From: Evernia prunastri
Taxonomy: Eukaryota; Ascomycota; Lecanoromycetes; Lecanorales; Parmeliaceae
Length of the DNA: 64,000 nucleotides
Assembly (NCBI GenBank): GCA_003184365.1
Contig: NKYR01000082.1
Coordinates: 239 to 64,238, forward strand
Direction: 5' to 3'
The position numbers were made by a program, and so were the translations under genes. The notes beneath the pieces are model-generated. The model ran no database searches, was not told the DNA's origin, and saw only the letters and a program-made list of their open reading frames with translations. Of the stretch, positions 33,689-47,607 are shown piece after piece (position 1 is the stretch's first letter; each line of letters starts with the position of its first letter).

Positions 33689-35485
33689 GATTCTACCAAT
33701 GTGAATGCTGATTGACTGAAGGAGATGCAAAGAGGAGGCAGAGATGTTGGGGGGATGTCAAGTTACACGGAATCCAGCGGGGGACTGGTACTCCTTATAT
33801 ACTTGAGGGTCGGCTTGTCCAAGGCCATATTGACCGACGGCAGCCTTGGCCGATAGCAGTGGCGATGCCGAATCATTACGCTCAAGATGGTTACTATTTG
33901 CGACGGGGCGAATCGAGAGATATCTAAAGGTGTCTTTTGATACATTTTTAAATTTGGACAAACAGTCTCGAGTGCCTGCAGACTGCATTGCATGTATCAG
34001 CTAGGACCAAGGGACTGCGGTTCATGCGGTACGGTAAGTTTAGACGGGTACTAGTACGCTTCCGTACTAGCTAAAATTTGAAATCCCCGACTTACATTGG
34101 CCAGCGCGCAACTTGATCTCTGTGGCTGATGCTTTGGAAACTAAGGTAACTGCCTCCATCCTCAAATCTCACAAAGCTGTAGCCTCATGAGGCCGATGCG
34201 ATTGCCACATGAAACCATACTCTATGGCCTCGAGTAGGCTACTTTGTACTCTCAGGCTTCCCCTATCTACCTTGGAATAAAACATTAAAAATAAACAAGG
34301 CTACCTATCTGTAAAAGATGCATCCACCCACCCAACAGCGTCCCCATCCCACAAAAACCGCTGAAATCAATCACCCTGCCGCACCTCCACCCAAGCCACA
34401 TCTCACCCCATATCCCTCCATCGGTGTAGCTACCGTAGCTGATCCTCCACTCCTCGCTCCAGCCCCCTCCCTCCTTTCCCGTCCGCCCCCAAAACATACA
34501 TATTCTTCCAAAACCTCAGCCGTCGAAAATCGCCTCATCACTATCCCCCTCCCTGCTATTCTCACCCCCCCCCATTTCCCCATCTCCCCCCCAAAACCAC
34601 ACAACTCCATCCCCAGCGACGCAAGACTCATCTTCCCCCCCCAAACAACAAATCCAAACTGATCCCCCTGGCCACTTTCACTTACGCCTCCCCTGCAGGC
34701 CAGCAGACGAACAGAATAGTGCCGTTTGGAGCCTGAGTGAGGTCTGGAATGCTCGGAATGAATGGAATGGAATGGCCTTCTTGCGAAGGCAAGGGATGAG
34801 ATGCGCGGTGTCGTTGTTGAGTTCTTCAAGATGGATACCACAAGGAGTGAGGAAAGAAAGAAAGGTCGGCGTTTTTCGCGGCGAGAAACTCCTTTCAAAA
34901 AAACACAGAGGAAGCGCCGTGTACGGGCCAGCTGCTTCATGGACTAGAAACCTGCCTAGGGATTCATGCCTTGGTCTTCACGCAACGTGGCAGAGACGTC
35001 TAATGATACCAATAGAATGAGCGCAGCTTTCAGAACAGGACAAGCCAAGCAAAACGGTAGATGAGCGGTTGTTTTTAGCCACCAGTGCCATCCAATGTAT
35101 TCGATTTTTTTTCTTCTAATGTACACGTCAACACCTCCTCTCCTTCTTCGCCCTTCACACCTCTCTCTCTCTCGCCGCCTCCACAGCCAGCGCGCTCATA
35201 AGCTGAAGCATTTATGTGAAAGTCCTCTATGGGAACAAGGGTAAATGGGTTTTTCATGAAGCGAACAAGATATCCAGAGCCACCAAGGGGCACCCGTGAC
35301 ATGGTTGAGAAATTAATGGGCAAGCACGACATGACAAAATCATAAAAGAGCCATTAGAAATGACGCAAGTGTAGAAGGCGAAAGTCGCCAATCGGATGTG
35401 CAGAAGCATGCCCGTCTGTTTTCCCTGAAAGGAATGCCCATCTATCCGCCCTTCCCTCATCTACAACGCCTAGCGTATGGATCGT
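33689..35485. other. Intergenic, low-complexity C-rich region
   Basis: The stretch at 34310-34670 is strongly C-rich on the plus strand (G-rich on the minus), with poly-C runs around 34565-34640. It opens long frames on both strands (34318-34662 plus, 34371-34940 minus) whose composition is biased and unlike any family, so I do not call them genes. The region above 33688 should contain the monooxygenase promoter. Confidence 0.45.
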
Positions 35486-37511
35486 TCACATGGCCTGTCC
35501 AGGGACTGGTTTCCTAGCCATCGCGCTTTGCGGTGGTGACTGGCTCAAAGCTTGATTTGGCGAAGTCACGGCTGGAAGCTGTATTGGAGCCCTCTGCACG
35601 TTAGGATTCAAGCCGCTTGGACCCAATGGGCTGTTCCTTCGGCTGCTAATCTCACTGACAGAGTTGCTTCGTCGCTTGCTGCCTGGGGTCGGGATCTTGG
35701 CAGGGCGCTGAGGGCCTCCACCATAAGGACCAGGCGACATTGAGCGCTGTTGGCTACCGGCAGGGTTGTTAGGTCTTGGAGCTCGACCTTGGTTGTGTGG
35801 ATTTGGCGAACCACGGCCGCTGGCGGGCGACTGGGGACGTAGCTGGCCAGGACCCATCATCCCTGGTGGAGGACCACGAGGTCCAGGTCCACGTGCACCC
35901 GGTGGTGGGGCGCGCGGTTTGACCGGGCGAGCTGAAAGACAAGTGCGAGGAGCGACACCTTGCTGAGAGCGATCAAGACGGATGCAGAGAGCCTATGAAA
36001 CAGTGATTAGCAACCACGATTCAACCGAATACTGTGTACAATGGGGGAGAGCTTACCCAGCCGTCATCATACTCGTGAAGAAGTCTAACCAGCTGACCAG
36101 CACGGAGACCCAATTCGTCGTCCATGGAAGGCTTAAAGTCAAGTTGGATGCGGTGGACATTGCTTGGAGGAGGACCATTGACCATAGCTGCTGCTGGCAT
36201 TGATGTTTGACTGAACTCAGAGACGGTAGGGCTGGACGCTGCGGGAGAGACCGAACGTTTAGGCGTAATATTGAGAGGCTTTGGAGCATTGTGACGTTCA
36301 GCAATTTGGGCAGCAGCGAAACCTCCGGCAGCGCCAGCAACAGCTCCTCCAGCAATAGCGGCTGCCTCAGGGGTTGGGGTCCGGATTCGAAGAGGAGCTG
36401 GAACAGCATCATTAGGCACTGAGGGCGCAGTAAGGTCGTCGCCTTGTGGTAGGATTTCCGCGTTTTTACCGAAAGGGTTCTCGGCTACATTGTTCTGGAT
36501 TGGCAGTCGCACTTCCTTCTCAGATGGGACTTGGGACTTTCGAGGAACCTCGGCGTGATTCCCGAATGGATTCTGCGGGTCGTTGGGGTCTCTCGAGGCT
36601 GCTGCACCCGCGGCTGCACCTCCAACAGCACCCAAAGCCGCTGCTGGGGCAGCGCCATTCATAGCCTTTCCACGGGTTGCCATGTCAGGCATGAACTGCG
36701 TTATTGGTCTCAGACTCAACCGTGGTGCAGTAGCAGTCGTTCTAGTAGAAGCCACGCTTTGCGACCGTTTCAACCCTTCCACATAGGCAGCTTTCTCATC
36801 GTCGGCCTTGACATAGTCTTCGTTGGCATGCTTTCTCCTTCGGCGGAAGCAAAAGAATAAGAGTCCCAGCAGGAGCGCGACAGCTAGAATGATGCCAATT
36901 GCCAAGCCAGCCTTTGCTCCACTCGACAGGCCACCTCCGTTGGATGAGGAGTCGGATCCAGCGGTGGATGTTGGTTCGGCTGAGCTTGAGGTAGCTTCGA
37001 TGAAAGATGAGGTAGATGATGTTGGCAGTGACGAGGAGGAAGGGGGCGAAGAGGAGGAGGAAGAGGAAGAAGTTTGCTGAATGACTTGCACCTTAGAAGT
37101 ACTGCTGGTAGAGGATGTAGTTGAGGAGGAGGTTGGAGTAGAAGTCGAGCTGCTCGTGGTGTCTGTGTCTACATCCTCGGCCTGGGCCGGTGCAGGTGTA
37201 GGGGTCGGCGTTGGGGTTGGGGTTGGGGTGGGTGTTGGGGTCGGGGTCGTCGTAGTAGTAGGAGATTTCACAGCTGCATTGTTTTCGTTGTTGTGGTTGT
37301 TGTTGTTGTTGTTGTTGTTGTCGTTGGCATTGGAATTGGCATTCGCATTCGCATTCGCATTGGACTTGTCAGAGCCTGAGGTATCATCAGGAGTTGCTGC
37401 TGCAGTGATATATCCCCCTACGGGACCATCAAACGTTTTGGCGGCAGTCTGGTAGACGACTTCGACCACCGTTCCCTGTTGCCGCTTGTTGTGGTGATGA
37501 TGTTGATGCAT
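35486..37511 (-). CDS. SH3-domain single-pass membrane protein with mucin-like ectodomain
   Basis: Two exons (37511-36057 and 35992-35486) join in phase 0 to 653 aa. The N-terminal third is a likely extracellular low-complexity region: (NA)n, poly-Asn, (TP)n and Ser/Thr runs. One membrane helix follows (AGLAIGIILAVALLLGLLFF), then a stop-transfer RRRRK. The cytoplasmic part holds NPFG motifs and an SH3 domain (IQLDFKPSMDDELGL, VRLLHEYDDGW, ALCIRLDRSQQGVAPRTC) split by the intron, ending in a proline/arginine-rich tail. This architecture is common in filamentous ascomycetes and resembles polarity or wall-stress sensors such as Fus1. The exact role is inferred. There is no cleavable signal peptide; the Met at 37511 begins a His-rich leader. 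Confidence 0.88.
37190..37365 (-). repeat. Coding microsatellites in the SH3 membrane-protein gene
   Basis: Adjacent perfect or near-perfect arrays: 6-bp units encoding Thr-Pro (about 37198-37255), TTG/AAC triplets encoding poly-Asn (about 37297-37322) and 6-bp units encoding Asn-Ala (about 37335-37360). All keep the reading frame. Confidence 0.75.
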
Positions 37512-38943
37512 TATGATGGAGGGATCTGCTTGCGCAGTGCCCCGGTATTAATTGAGTGTAGTCGGAGACGGACGTGGTATCTCTACTGGCTTGTGAGCGG
37601 TCGCACAATAGTAGCTGGTTGTTATGGCACGAACACTGGTGAGTTTGATGAGTGTTTCAGCTTTTGCGATGAATGCGAAGACGAGGGAATTATGATGATA
37701 GTTGAATGAGTGAATCAGCCCGCTGAACGTCGATAAAAGAAGGGCGACGAGGAGCAAAGCCTGGAGTATGGTGAGTTAGTTGTACAAGAGAAAGAGAGTG
37801 AAGAGTAAAAGAGTAAGAGAATGACAAGAAAGAGGAAACGGGAAACACGAAAGGGATGTTTGCTGAGACAACGAGAAATTAGACCAATTTAGAGAAATGA
37901 GGGCGTTGGTTTGTCGCGCAATGCCAAGCCTTTGGAGCGTGATTTGGCCAATGAGAGGGAATGTAGGTCTAGGTCAATTCCGGGTAGAGCGTCGATCTTA
38001 CATCTTACACTGCTAGTCAGGTACTACCGTACTAGCACCAAGGTTGAAGGAAATCAGATACGGATATTTCAGGGGGTTCGTCTTCATCTTATTACAACTA
38101 CGGAGTAATCCACCTGAGCTGGACGAACCACGGAAATTCAATGCTTTGCTTCTCTCTACAACCCTTGGATCGAGGGACAACATTCACAGTTTCCCATGTG
38201 CAGAAGACTTATGGTAATCTGATCGTTGTGGTAACAAAGAAATAAGCGCCAAGGACGACTGCAGGTCTGCGATCAAAAGTCCTACACAAAGTACACATGC
38301 CAAGACTCTTACATCAAGATATCTGGTAACTGCCTACCTGAAGGCTCACTTGATTGGATCATGATACCTAGGTACTTCAGTTCAGCTGACTTCGCACCAC
38401 GCTGGACGCACCTCTCGTGAGGTCGGGCGCTGTGCAGTCAGATGATGTGACTTGTTCAACAAAGAAAGAAATCGCAAGATGCCTGTAACAGATGGCTCTC
38501 CAACCCAAATCAACTTGGCATCATAGTAACCATCTCCTTTGAAACTTGTATCTAAAGATGCTTGACATTGCACGCTCCGTTCAGTCCGAAGTACAGTAGC
38601 TATCTGTGTCACGCCCACCTAAAGTTCATTTCACCCGCCCTCAGAGGACATTTCATCTTCCAACAGATTCCCTCCTACATGGTCGGTTTGGGGCTTAATG
38701 CCGTATCAAACCCCAACCAAGTCCATTCATACGCTCGGAGAAGACACTTCTAGGCTTTTATCGTTCCCTACTATGATATCAATTTGGGGCCCAGTGCTCT
38801 TACGATCTTCTCAAAGGCTTTGCAGCCTTTTCCGGTCCTAGTCAGATACAATTACGACGCAGATCTATCGACGTGAGAGCGGGCCTCAAAACCTATCCAG
38901 ATCGAATCAGCGAACCACTTTCCCATACCTTCCGCTCTCACTA
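37512..38943. other. Intergenic
   Basis: No gene recognised. It should hold the promoter of the SH3 protein gene (near 37512-37900, which is A/G-rich around 37785-37860) and the 3' flank of the kinase gene. Confidence 0.45.
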
Positions 38944-40070
38944 TCAACTTGCAGGTCCATCCGAGAAAAAGACGTGATTCAGAGCCTATTCCAGTCATAC
39001 AGTCAGCAAATTCTATTCCAACAACTTCTCGCAAAACATGAGGGCTCTCACCTCCAGCGCAGTTAGTCTTGAAGTACTCTGATACATAACTAGCCCAGTC
39101 ACCAGATCTCGAGCTTCTTCCGAGGCTAGGGGAAGTATCTCTTTCCATGACTTGGCTGGGAAGTCATGGAAGGACATTTTGTTCCAGTCTGGAAAGGTTT
39201 TGGCTTCCTGAGGTCACGGTAAGCATTGGCTGCGTGTTCGTGTATGTAAAAGAAGCTTTCTTTGAAATTTGGAAAGCTAAATACCGGCCATGTCTCATCA
39301 GTGGGCGTCCCCAGCGTCTCGAATATTGATTTGACCAATGCTAATTCACTCCCCAATTCCCCTGCGTCGAAAAGCGTCCATCCAGTTTCCCCTTTTTGCA
39401 CGCTCTGCTTTTCAGAATCATCAAGGCCACGCCTCACGCAGTCTGCCACTACACAACCTGCAGCCCACAAGTCTATCTCGGGTCCATAAACCTTGTGCCC
39501 AAAGAGTAGCTCCGGAGGGCGATAGCACGTAGTTCCTACGTCGGTGATTTTCTGGTCGCAAGGCTCAGAAGCCGAGTCGTTAGGAGACCATGCGATCCCG
39601 AAATCTGCAAGAAAAGCAGGTCCTGAGGGAGTACTGAGTAGGATGTTGGCGGGTTTGATGTCGCGGTGGATGATCCCTTTTGAATGTATGTGAGCGAGGG
39701 CGCGGAACAAACCTTCGAGGATTTGACGTGCTGGCATCGCTTTGAGGTGGAAGACTTGTTTCAGCACTGTGTCTAAATCGAATGGTTGGAAGGGGAAAAC
39801 GAGCAAGAATTGTGAGGACAGGGTGTGCGTCGTTAGAAGGGGGATGATGTATGGGTGGGCAACAGCGGCGAGGATGCGTGCCTCGCGCTTGGGGTTGTGG
39901 GGTGGCTGGGCTTGAGATGGAACAGTGACCTTAACAGCTAAGCTTTTGGATGGATTGGCGCTGATCTGCTTGTAGACGCATGAGAAGAGGCCGGTGGCGT
40001 GGTGTGTGCAGTTGGTGAAGGGTCCAACATTTTGGCTTGTCTGCTGTGAAGAGTCATCGAGCGTGGACAT
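38944..40070 (-). CDS. CDK-like serine/threonine protein kinase (Csk1-like)
   Basis: Three exons (40070-39285, 39207-39052, 38985-38944; introns 77 and 66 bp) give 327 aa. The kinase core is complete: glycine-loop remnant ATGLFSCVYK, Lys in LAVKV, Glu in REARIL, catalytic HRDIKPANI, DFG in LADFGIAW, and APE-equivalent RPPELL in TTCYRPPELLFG. The segment LGTPTDETWP joined to EAKTFPDWNKMSFHDFP, and the last short exon ALNHVFF, are typical of the CMGC/CDK C-lobe. The fungal CDK-activating kinase Csk1 group is the best fit by pattern. Further N-terminal exons are possible. Without splicing the C-lobe reads out of frame, which supports the two introns. Confidence 0.87.
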
Positions 40071-40902
40071 TGGTGGCGATGGTACCCCATTGAGTGGAAT
40101 ATTTGCATATCGGTGTTCATCGATCCACGTGGTACAACGCTGGTAATATTCGTCCTATTCGGTGTTTTAGGATTCAGGGTTTAACGGTTGCCAACGAAAG
40201 AAAACGAACTTTTGAATGTGCATATCTATACATATCTTTCTCAACAAGTCTGCCTTCTGCTTGGGTTTGAGCCGTGTCCTTCTCTGGAAAGGCAGAAGAC
40301 AGATATTCTGCGCTGAAGTTTGGTCAATGGTTGCAGGCTTTACGTGACACAGAGGGTACCAGAGCAAGAACTTGCATTTTCAGAGTATGGCTTACACGGT
40401 CAGAGAAGCTGACTTGAGATTGCCATGATGCGGTAGAAGCCATCGTGTTCTTGTCTGTTGTACTACGCCTAGGGAAAAGGGAAAGAATAAGAAGAAAGGA
40501 GAGTTATCCGCGAATCTACTCTTCAAAGATCGAAAAAAGAGCAAAGAGAGAGAGATAGTGGGAGAATGTGCCTCCAGGCTGCTATTCACCAGTACGGAAG
40601 ATACTGATGCACATGACAGCTAACATACAATAACATTATTTTTAGACTCGACATATGTATGTGAATGAAGAAATAGTATGAGTGTTGATCTTGGAATCAT
40701 GGACCAATTTAATGTGATTGTGAGTCCGTAGTGACTGTCGTGTCCATAACCTATGTCGTATCCGTAATATAGTGACTAAAAACTTACCGTTGGCTCCGAG
40801 GTTGTCATCATGCGTGTTCAAATACCGGATGCCATGCTTGCCATGCTGTATAATAGATGACACATAACGGTCTCAACTTGCTTGATTGACAGGTGAGGAA
40901 CA
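40071..40902. other. Divergent promoter region, kinase / SYP1
   Basis: About 830 bp separate the two divergent start codons. No gene is seen. It contains a possible transcribed leader of SYP1: an AG before the ATG at 40903 looks like a 3' splice site, so a 5' UTR intron is possible. Confidence 0.4.
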
Positions 40903-43900
40903 ATGGAGTTGTCTCGTCAGGAGTATCCGGCGTTGTTGGTGAGCGACAACAGCAAACACTGGGAACATGTGGATATCCGTGCTGACTGTTTGCGCAGCGA
41001 TCGCTTTCGCCCAATCAAGCAGTCTCCGTCTTGGAGGAGCGGGTCAAATTGATTGGCAAGGTCAATACAGATATCGCCGACTGGCTTGCCGTAAGTGACG
41101 AGGGTTTTAGTGTTGTTGGCACCAACTCATATACTCAATAGGAGCGACGGCGCGTTGAAGAGATCTATGTCCAAGGATTACGAAAGTTGGCAAGCAGACG
41201 TCCACATGATGCTGCTGCAGAGTTCGGGTGGGTACCGTGTTTACATCCGAATCCTTGAGCGGTTCGCTGACTTCAGTCAGTGTCTTTCGCATGCCATGGC
41301 AGAGCATTGTCAGCTCGATGCAGTCGCTCGCAGAATCACATAGTACCCTTGCTGCGAAGATGGAATCGGACGTGGAGCGCCCACTGAAAGACTTCCAGTC
41401 TAAGAACAGAGAAATGCAGGGTATCAGCACGATACAAGGCAATCTATCAGCTGTTGCCAAGGACCTCGATGGGGCTCAGAAGAGAGCGCAAAAGCTCGCT
41501 GGGGGAAAATCAAATGCCAACAAAGTCGCCAATGCCACCTCCGACGTTGACGCAGCGAATCAAGCGTGGGATTCTCAGGCACCCTTTGTTTTTGAGCAGC
41601 TACAGGCTTTGGACGAGAGCAGGGTCAACCATCTACGCGATGTGCTCACTCAATTCGAGACACATGAGGTTGATCTGGTTGAGAGAAATCGCATTACTGC
41701 AGAGACCTGCTTGAACGCCTTGTTGAATGTGAATACTGGAGATGAAATTTCGGCTTTTGTTGCGCAGAACGCTGGGGGTGATCAGAGTGTACCACGGAGA
41801 CTTGCGAGCCGAAGTGCAACGACTGGTAGCTCAATCGCAGATCCTGCCCCAGCGCCAATGCCAGCCGCTTCTTCTCCTCCGACTCTTACGCCGTCTCGAG
41901 AGCGAGTTCGTCAGGATGACGACAGGCCAAGTCCCTTCTCGACGGCTTCCAGAGCCGGAACTGGTACGTGCTACTGAATGACTGAATGCTTTTCAAGCAT
42001 GAGACTAACGGTGTGACAGCTCCAGCTCCGCCTCCGAAAAGCGGCTTTGGTGGTCTAAGGCGCTTAGGTACTGTGTTGGGTGGTCGTTCGAACAAAGGCG
42101 CAAAGGGCTTGGACAGGGCCCCATCCCCTGAGAAGAGATCTCGACCGATGAGGAATCCATTGCGAAGGGGACCGAACTCCCACCAAAATATGGAAACCAT
42201 ACCCTCTCCGCCTTCATCATTGTCAAACCTACCACAGTCCTCTCTCCGGCCAGATGCGCCACTGATACAAACCGCCTCTTCACAATCTACAGAGGCACCT
42301 CGATCAGAAGAGCGACGGCGCCTCAATGACCAGGTAAATGGGGATACGATTCAGTCAGCGCCTACCAGAGTCTCGAGTCTACCTGGCATGACGAATGGAA
42401 CAGCAAGCTCAACAAATCGTGACCTGAATGCAGTGCAGGAAGCTCAGGCTGCCCCTCCGCCAGGTCCACCGCCAGGCAAAATGGCCGAGGTGAGTACTAG
42501 CTATTACAAGGGCGCCATTCGGTACTGATATCTGTAAACACAGCGTGATCCGGAAGGCTACAGCGTTCCATCATCGGCTGTAGATGATATTACTCTGGCT
42601 CAACGAGAAGCAGCAGCAGCAACAACGTGAGCATGATCACCGCATCCCTCGATATGACTAACATGCTCAGTGAAACTGGACAATCTCAATTCAAGTTAGA
42701 CATAAAGCCCGAACCTATTAAAGAAGATCCGGACGCTCAATCTGCTTTCTCGAGCGTCGCCAACACGTTACGAGCAGTAAGTTGAATCACAGTAAAGGTC
42801 TTTGAGCTTCTCTCATTCTTCTGCAGCAGGCGTCTCAGGTCGCCACCCCTCGAAAGCCTGGCACGGTACGAGGGCGTCGAGATGTCAGGAACACAGTGTT
42901 CGTACCTTCCGGGCAGTCACTTGAGAGCGCTGGCCTTGGTGGCCCGCAAGCGCCCTCCGCGCCACCCTTCAATCTAGGCGGTGTACCACCCTTACCTCTT
43001 GACGCTCAAAGAGGTTCCGATGCGCAGTCTATCCGATCTGCGCATTCCATGAGCAGTATGACATCTACAGCTGTTACGCATCCTCAGATGCGTCAACCAG
43101 GACTCAATGCATCGATTGTTGAGACCGTGAGTGCGACTTTTGAGAAGAGCGAAGTCGTCAAAGCAGTCGTCATTGGAGAGCTGGCCTTGCAACATAATCC
43201 CAGTGAAACAACGTCTTCATCGGGATCAGAGACTATACGACTGGATAACTTTCCCGTCCTCGAGAAGGTAGCACCAAATCCTAGTTTCATCTCCCAAATA
43301 CCATCCAAATCCGGCGAGTACTCGGTAAACGTGTCCCAGGTCTCTCGCCCATCGGTAGCCTTCAAATACCAGGTCCATCTTGAGGACTCGTCCCTTGCTG
43401 CGCACGCGCCTGTCTCAATCACACCAAGCTGGAGAATTCAACCAACGCAATCTTCTGTCATACTTACCTACGCATTCAATCCTGCCTTTTCCTCGCCTGC
43501 CAAAAGAAGTGTGTCATTGAAGAACGTCGTGATCTTCGTCGGCATTGAGAATGCCAAGGCGCTCAGCTGCCAGTCAAAGCCTCAGGGCATCTTTTCAAAG
43601 GAGAGGTCTCTGATATATTGGAAGCTAGGAGACATGACTCTGGATGGGTACGCCGAAGCGCCGCAGAAGCTTCTCGCGCGCTTTAGCACCGAAGGCGAAG
43701 CAAAGCCCGGCATTGTGGAGATGCGATGGGAGATCAGCGGCGACGCAGCGACGGGACTCGGCAGCGGACTGAGCCTCAGTCAGATGGGTACGAAAGAAGA
43801 GGGAGGTAGTGACCCTTTTGCGGACGAAAGCACCTGGTCGAGTGCCGCAGCGACGTGGAAGGAGGTGCCGGTACATAGGAAGTTGATGAGTGGGAAGTAT

Positions 43901-43912
43901 ATAGCCAACTGA
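40903..43912 (+). CDS. SYP1: Syp1: F-BAR and mu-homology domain endocytic protein
   Basis: Eight exons give 880 aa: 40903-40938, 40998-41090, 41142-41227, 41281-41963, 42020-42489, 42544-42626, 42671-42776, 42827-43912. The N-terminal ~250 residues are an F-BAR domain (MELSRQEYPALL, VLEERVKLIGKVNTDIADWL, ERRRVEEIYVQGLRKL, long helices to about 255). The middle is disordered, proline-rich and positively charged (PPPKSGFGGLRRLG, PPPGPPPGK). The last ~270 residues form the mu-homology domain (SATFEKSEVVKAVVIGELAL ... TWKEVPVHRKLMSGKY). Syp1 is an early endocytic adaptor that bends membrane, recruits cargo and regulates septins. All introns are 44-59 bp and keep frame, and the full family architecture is present. 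Confidence 0.93.
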
Positions 43913-44355
43913 AAGGGAACGGACGGGAACGGCTGAGCTGTACGTGTATGGGATGTTGCTAATATCGACAGTGTGCGTTCCTCTCTTTAATCCTGTGTAT
44001 AATTGATACCTCGACGTCGTTCGAGGTCGAGAGAGAGACATAATGTGAGAGGAACATCATCGCCACGCGAAACCGTTTACTCGCAAGCAAGACAAACACA
44101 ACAAAGGGCAGTCTCAACGATGAACCCACAACCTACTATCAACTGCGCCAAGGCATAACATGTCAAAACCAAGTGTCTCCCTCCCTCCCTCCCAAACTAA
44201 TCCGAGCTGAGCTTCCGAAGCCCGCCCTCACCTCGCAAGCCCTCCCTTCCCTTCCAACCGCTCAATGGCCGCTGCCACTCGCCCAAAAAGATCACGCATG
44301 CCCCGCCTAATCCGAATGAGTAAGTAGCCACTGCTCGCCCAGCGAGGAACTGCAT

Positions 44356-44390
44356 CAGTCAGTCAGTCAGTCAGTCAGTCAGTCAGTCAG
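44356..44390 (+). repeat. (CAGT)n microsatellite
   Basis: Nearly nine perfect copies of CAGT, followed by a broken unit (TTCAGTCGG). Confidence 0.9.
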
Positions 44391-44628
44391 TTCAGTCGGT
44401 CTAGAGGGAGGCAGCTGGCAGGTTCCAGAGAATATACACAACGTGCAGAGCACCCATCTCTCTTCTATCCGCCTGTCCCCGATATGAAACCCCCATCGGT
44501 TCGATGCGAACATGACACATGCAGGTAGGTAGGCAGCCAGGTAGGCAGGCGTCAAGCCTCTACTCTACTCTGCTTGAGACCGTGCGTGGTGATCCAGCGC
44601 ATCCCAAAGCCCCAGAAGCCATCACCTT

Positions 44629-44654
44629 CCTACCTACCTACCTACCTACCTACC
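44629..44654 (+). repeat. (CTAC)n microsatellite
   Basis: About six and a half copies of CTAC. The opposite-phase GGTAGGTAGG motif occurs 100 bp upstream (44523-44532), so the two could pair as a hairpin. Confidence 0.85.
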
Positions 44655-45671
44655 CACCCGCTCTCCTCATCTCCTCAAGCTTCGCATCTCATCCCATCCC
44701 TCTTCTCTTCCGGTACATCGTCTACAGCGAAATTTTGAACCCGGTACTAAACAACTAGCAAACAGGTATGAAACCGCTACCAACAATCACGTCCAACAAT
44801 CCCCCATACTTTGCCGAGTCCCAGGCATCTTCTACTTTTACTTACTGAGTTCCACACTCATGTTCACATCCACCTCCACATCCACAATATGATAGAATCT
44901 ACGTGACCCATCTCACTCCAGGTACAGTAGGAGCTTGTTATTCGATAAGTCGATCTCGGATGCGGACAGTCTAGGCGTAATAAGATTGATGATTGGATGC
45001 ATGCAAGCACGGCGTTTTGGTCGCAGAGCTCTGTAGATAGGTATATCTTTATGCCGTAATGGACTTACTCGGGGCGTTTTCGTGCTGTTTCGCTGGTTAT
45101 TAGATGTGAGAGACATGAGATGGATGCAAGGACCGAGCTCTGGCAGTTTGCTTCTTGGCTGGAGAGATTGCGACAGTCTACGGCCGAGAGAAGGGGGACG
45201 TGTGGGTAGAAGCTAGGTGTGCTAGCAAGTCCCCGGCAGAGAGACGCGTTATGAGGTTGCAGGTCGCTTTGTGTAAGCAAGCTTCAAATCAGACAGATCA
45301 AGCAGAAACATGGATGTCACGAGGCATATTGAAAGAAAGCAGCAGTAATAGCTTAGAGAAGACGAAGATTCATAATCGTCCGTCATGTTGTCATTGAGTG
45401 TCAGCGACCTCCCGCCATCGCCGCTGAATTATGATACAAAGCAAGCCCATGCTCTCCCCTGAGCAAACACCGTGAGAGCCACCGAGGACCTCGACCTATG
45501 CGCATATGAAGACGAACCAAAGAACTGCCTAACGACCAGCTAGCTACAAAAGATCTCGCTCAAAGCACCAAGGTGCTTTTCCTCCATGTTTGTCCACCGA
45601 AGTAGCCGTCATGTTCGAGCGGGTATGTCGAGATGGAATGATGCTAGAAATGTCGATTGAGAAGGAGGCAT

Positions 45672-46333
<662 letters not shown>

Positions 46334-47114
46334 TGCTGATGATAGATTTGATGAAGAGAATGAAGTTGGAGTTGTATGTGAAGTTGTTGTGGATGGTTTT
46401 GTCGATGTTGTTGATGACGATTGTGGATGGATTGGGGAGAGTGGAAGAAGGAAGAAAGTGGGAATAAGTAGTTTATCGAAGAAAGTGATGATCAGGCAGG
46501 CGCGGGCAGATTACGCGCTAGTGGAAATTCATTTGTTTGATGTGCTGGAATTGAGCATTCGATTTTGCGACTTGGTAGGGCTGATTTTTGTTAGGAGGGA
46601 ACATCAAAAATTATAATAATCAAAAAAAAGAGAGCCCATTTTGGACCAATCAGAATTCGCCAAGATTAAGCGACACCCAAAATCCTTTGTTCTTCAGCAA
46701 TGTAGAATTTATTCCAAGTCAAACAATACCGTTTGAATTCTAGCAAAATCTGGATATTCTACAATCAATTACGTCCATTCGCATACCGAATTACGAAGTA
46801 ATTACAATATGTGGTGGTTGTTGCAAGAATTATCATCAGTCTTCTACGTTCCTGCAGCTTGTTTTTGAAAAATGGCACTAGTGATACGAACCCTCGCAGG
46901 TTCAGAATGTTAAAACCGGTTTAGCGTGCTGCGCAAGTTAATCACCACTTGGCAGCCGGACTGCTTCAAATATCTCCAACAGTAAGATCTCTTACGACCT
47001 CCATCCACCGCTATCAATTCGATCCATCCATTAACCAACCAAGCCATCCTTCATCCACATTCCACACATACACTCAGCTTCTAAAGCTTACCTCATCACT
47101 TCAATACCATCAAC
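46334..47114. promoter_or_regulatory. Shared divergent promoter of histones H3 and H4
   Basis: 781 bp between the two start codons. A CCAAT box (46646-46650) lies about midway, and the flanks are A/T-rich. The leader of H4 is C/A-rich (about 47030-47114). No clear TATA box is seen on either side. Confidence 0.6.

Positions 47115-47607
<493 letters not shown>

Larger units (their letters stand above)
43913..45671. other. Intergenic with several microsatellites
   Basis: No gene recognised in about 1.75 kb between SYP1 and histone H3. Notable are (CAGT)n at 44356-44390, (CTAC)n at 44629-44654 and GGTAGGCAG-type repeats at 44523-44550. Confidence 0.5.

Noticed and set aside
34318..34940. Overlapping long frames on both strands (114 and 189 codons)
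   Set aside because: They lie in a C-rich low-complexity block that avoids stops by composition; there are no motifs or splice partners.
37081..37455. Plus-strand frame rich in Val/Gly/Leu
   Set aside because: It is the antisense of the Thr-Pro/Asn repeats in the SH3 protein gene.
44356..44390. CRISPR-like repeated array
   Set aside because: It is a simple 4-bp microsatellite with no spacers, in a eukaryotic genome.
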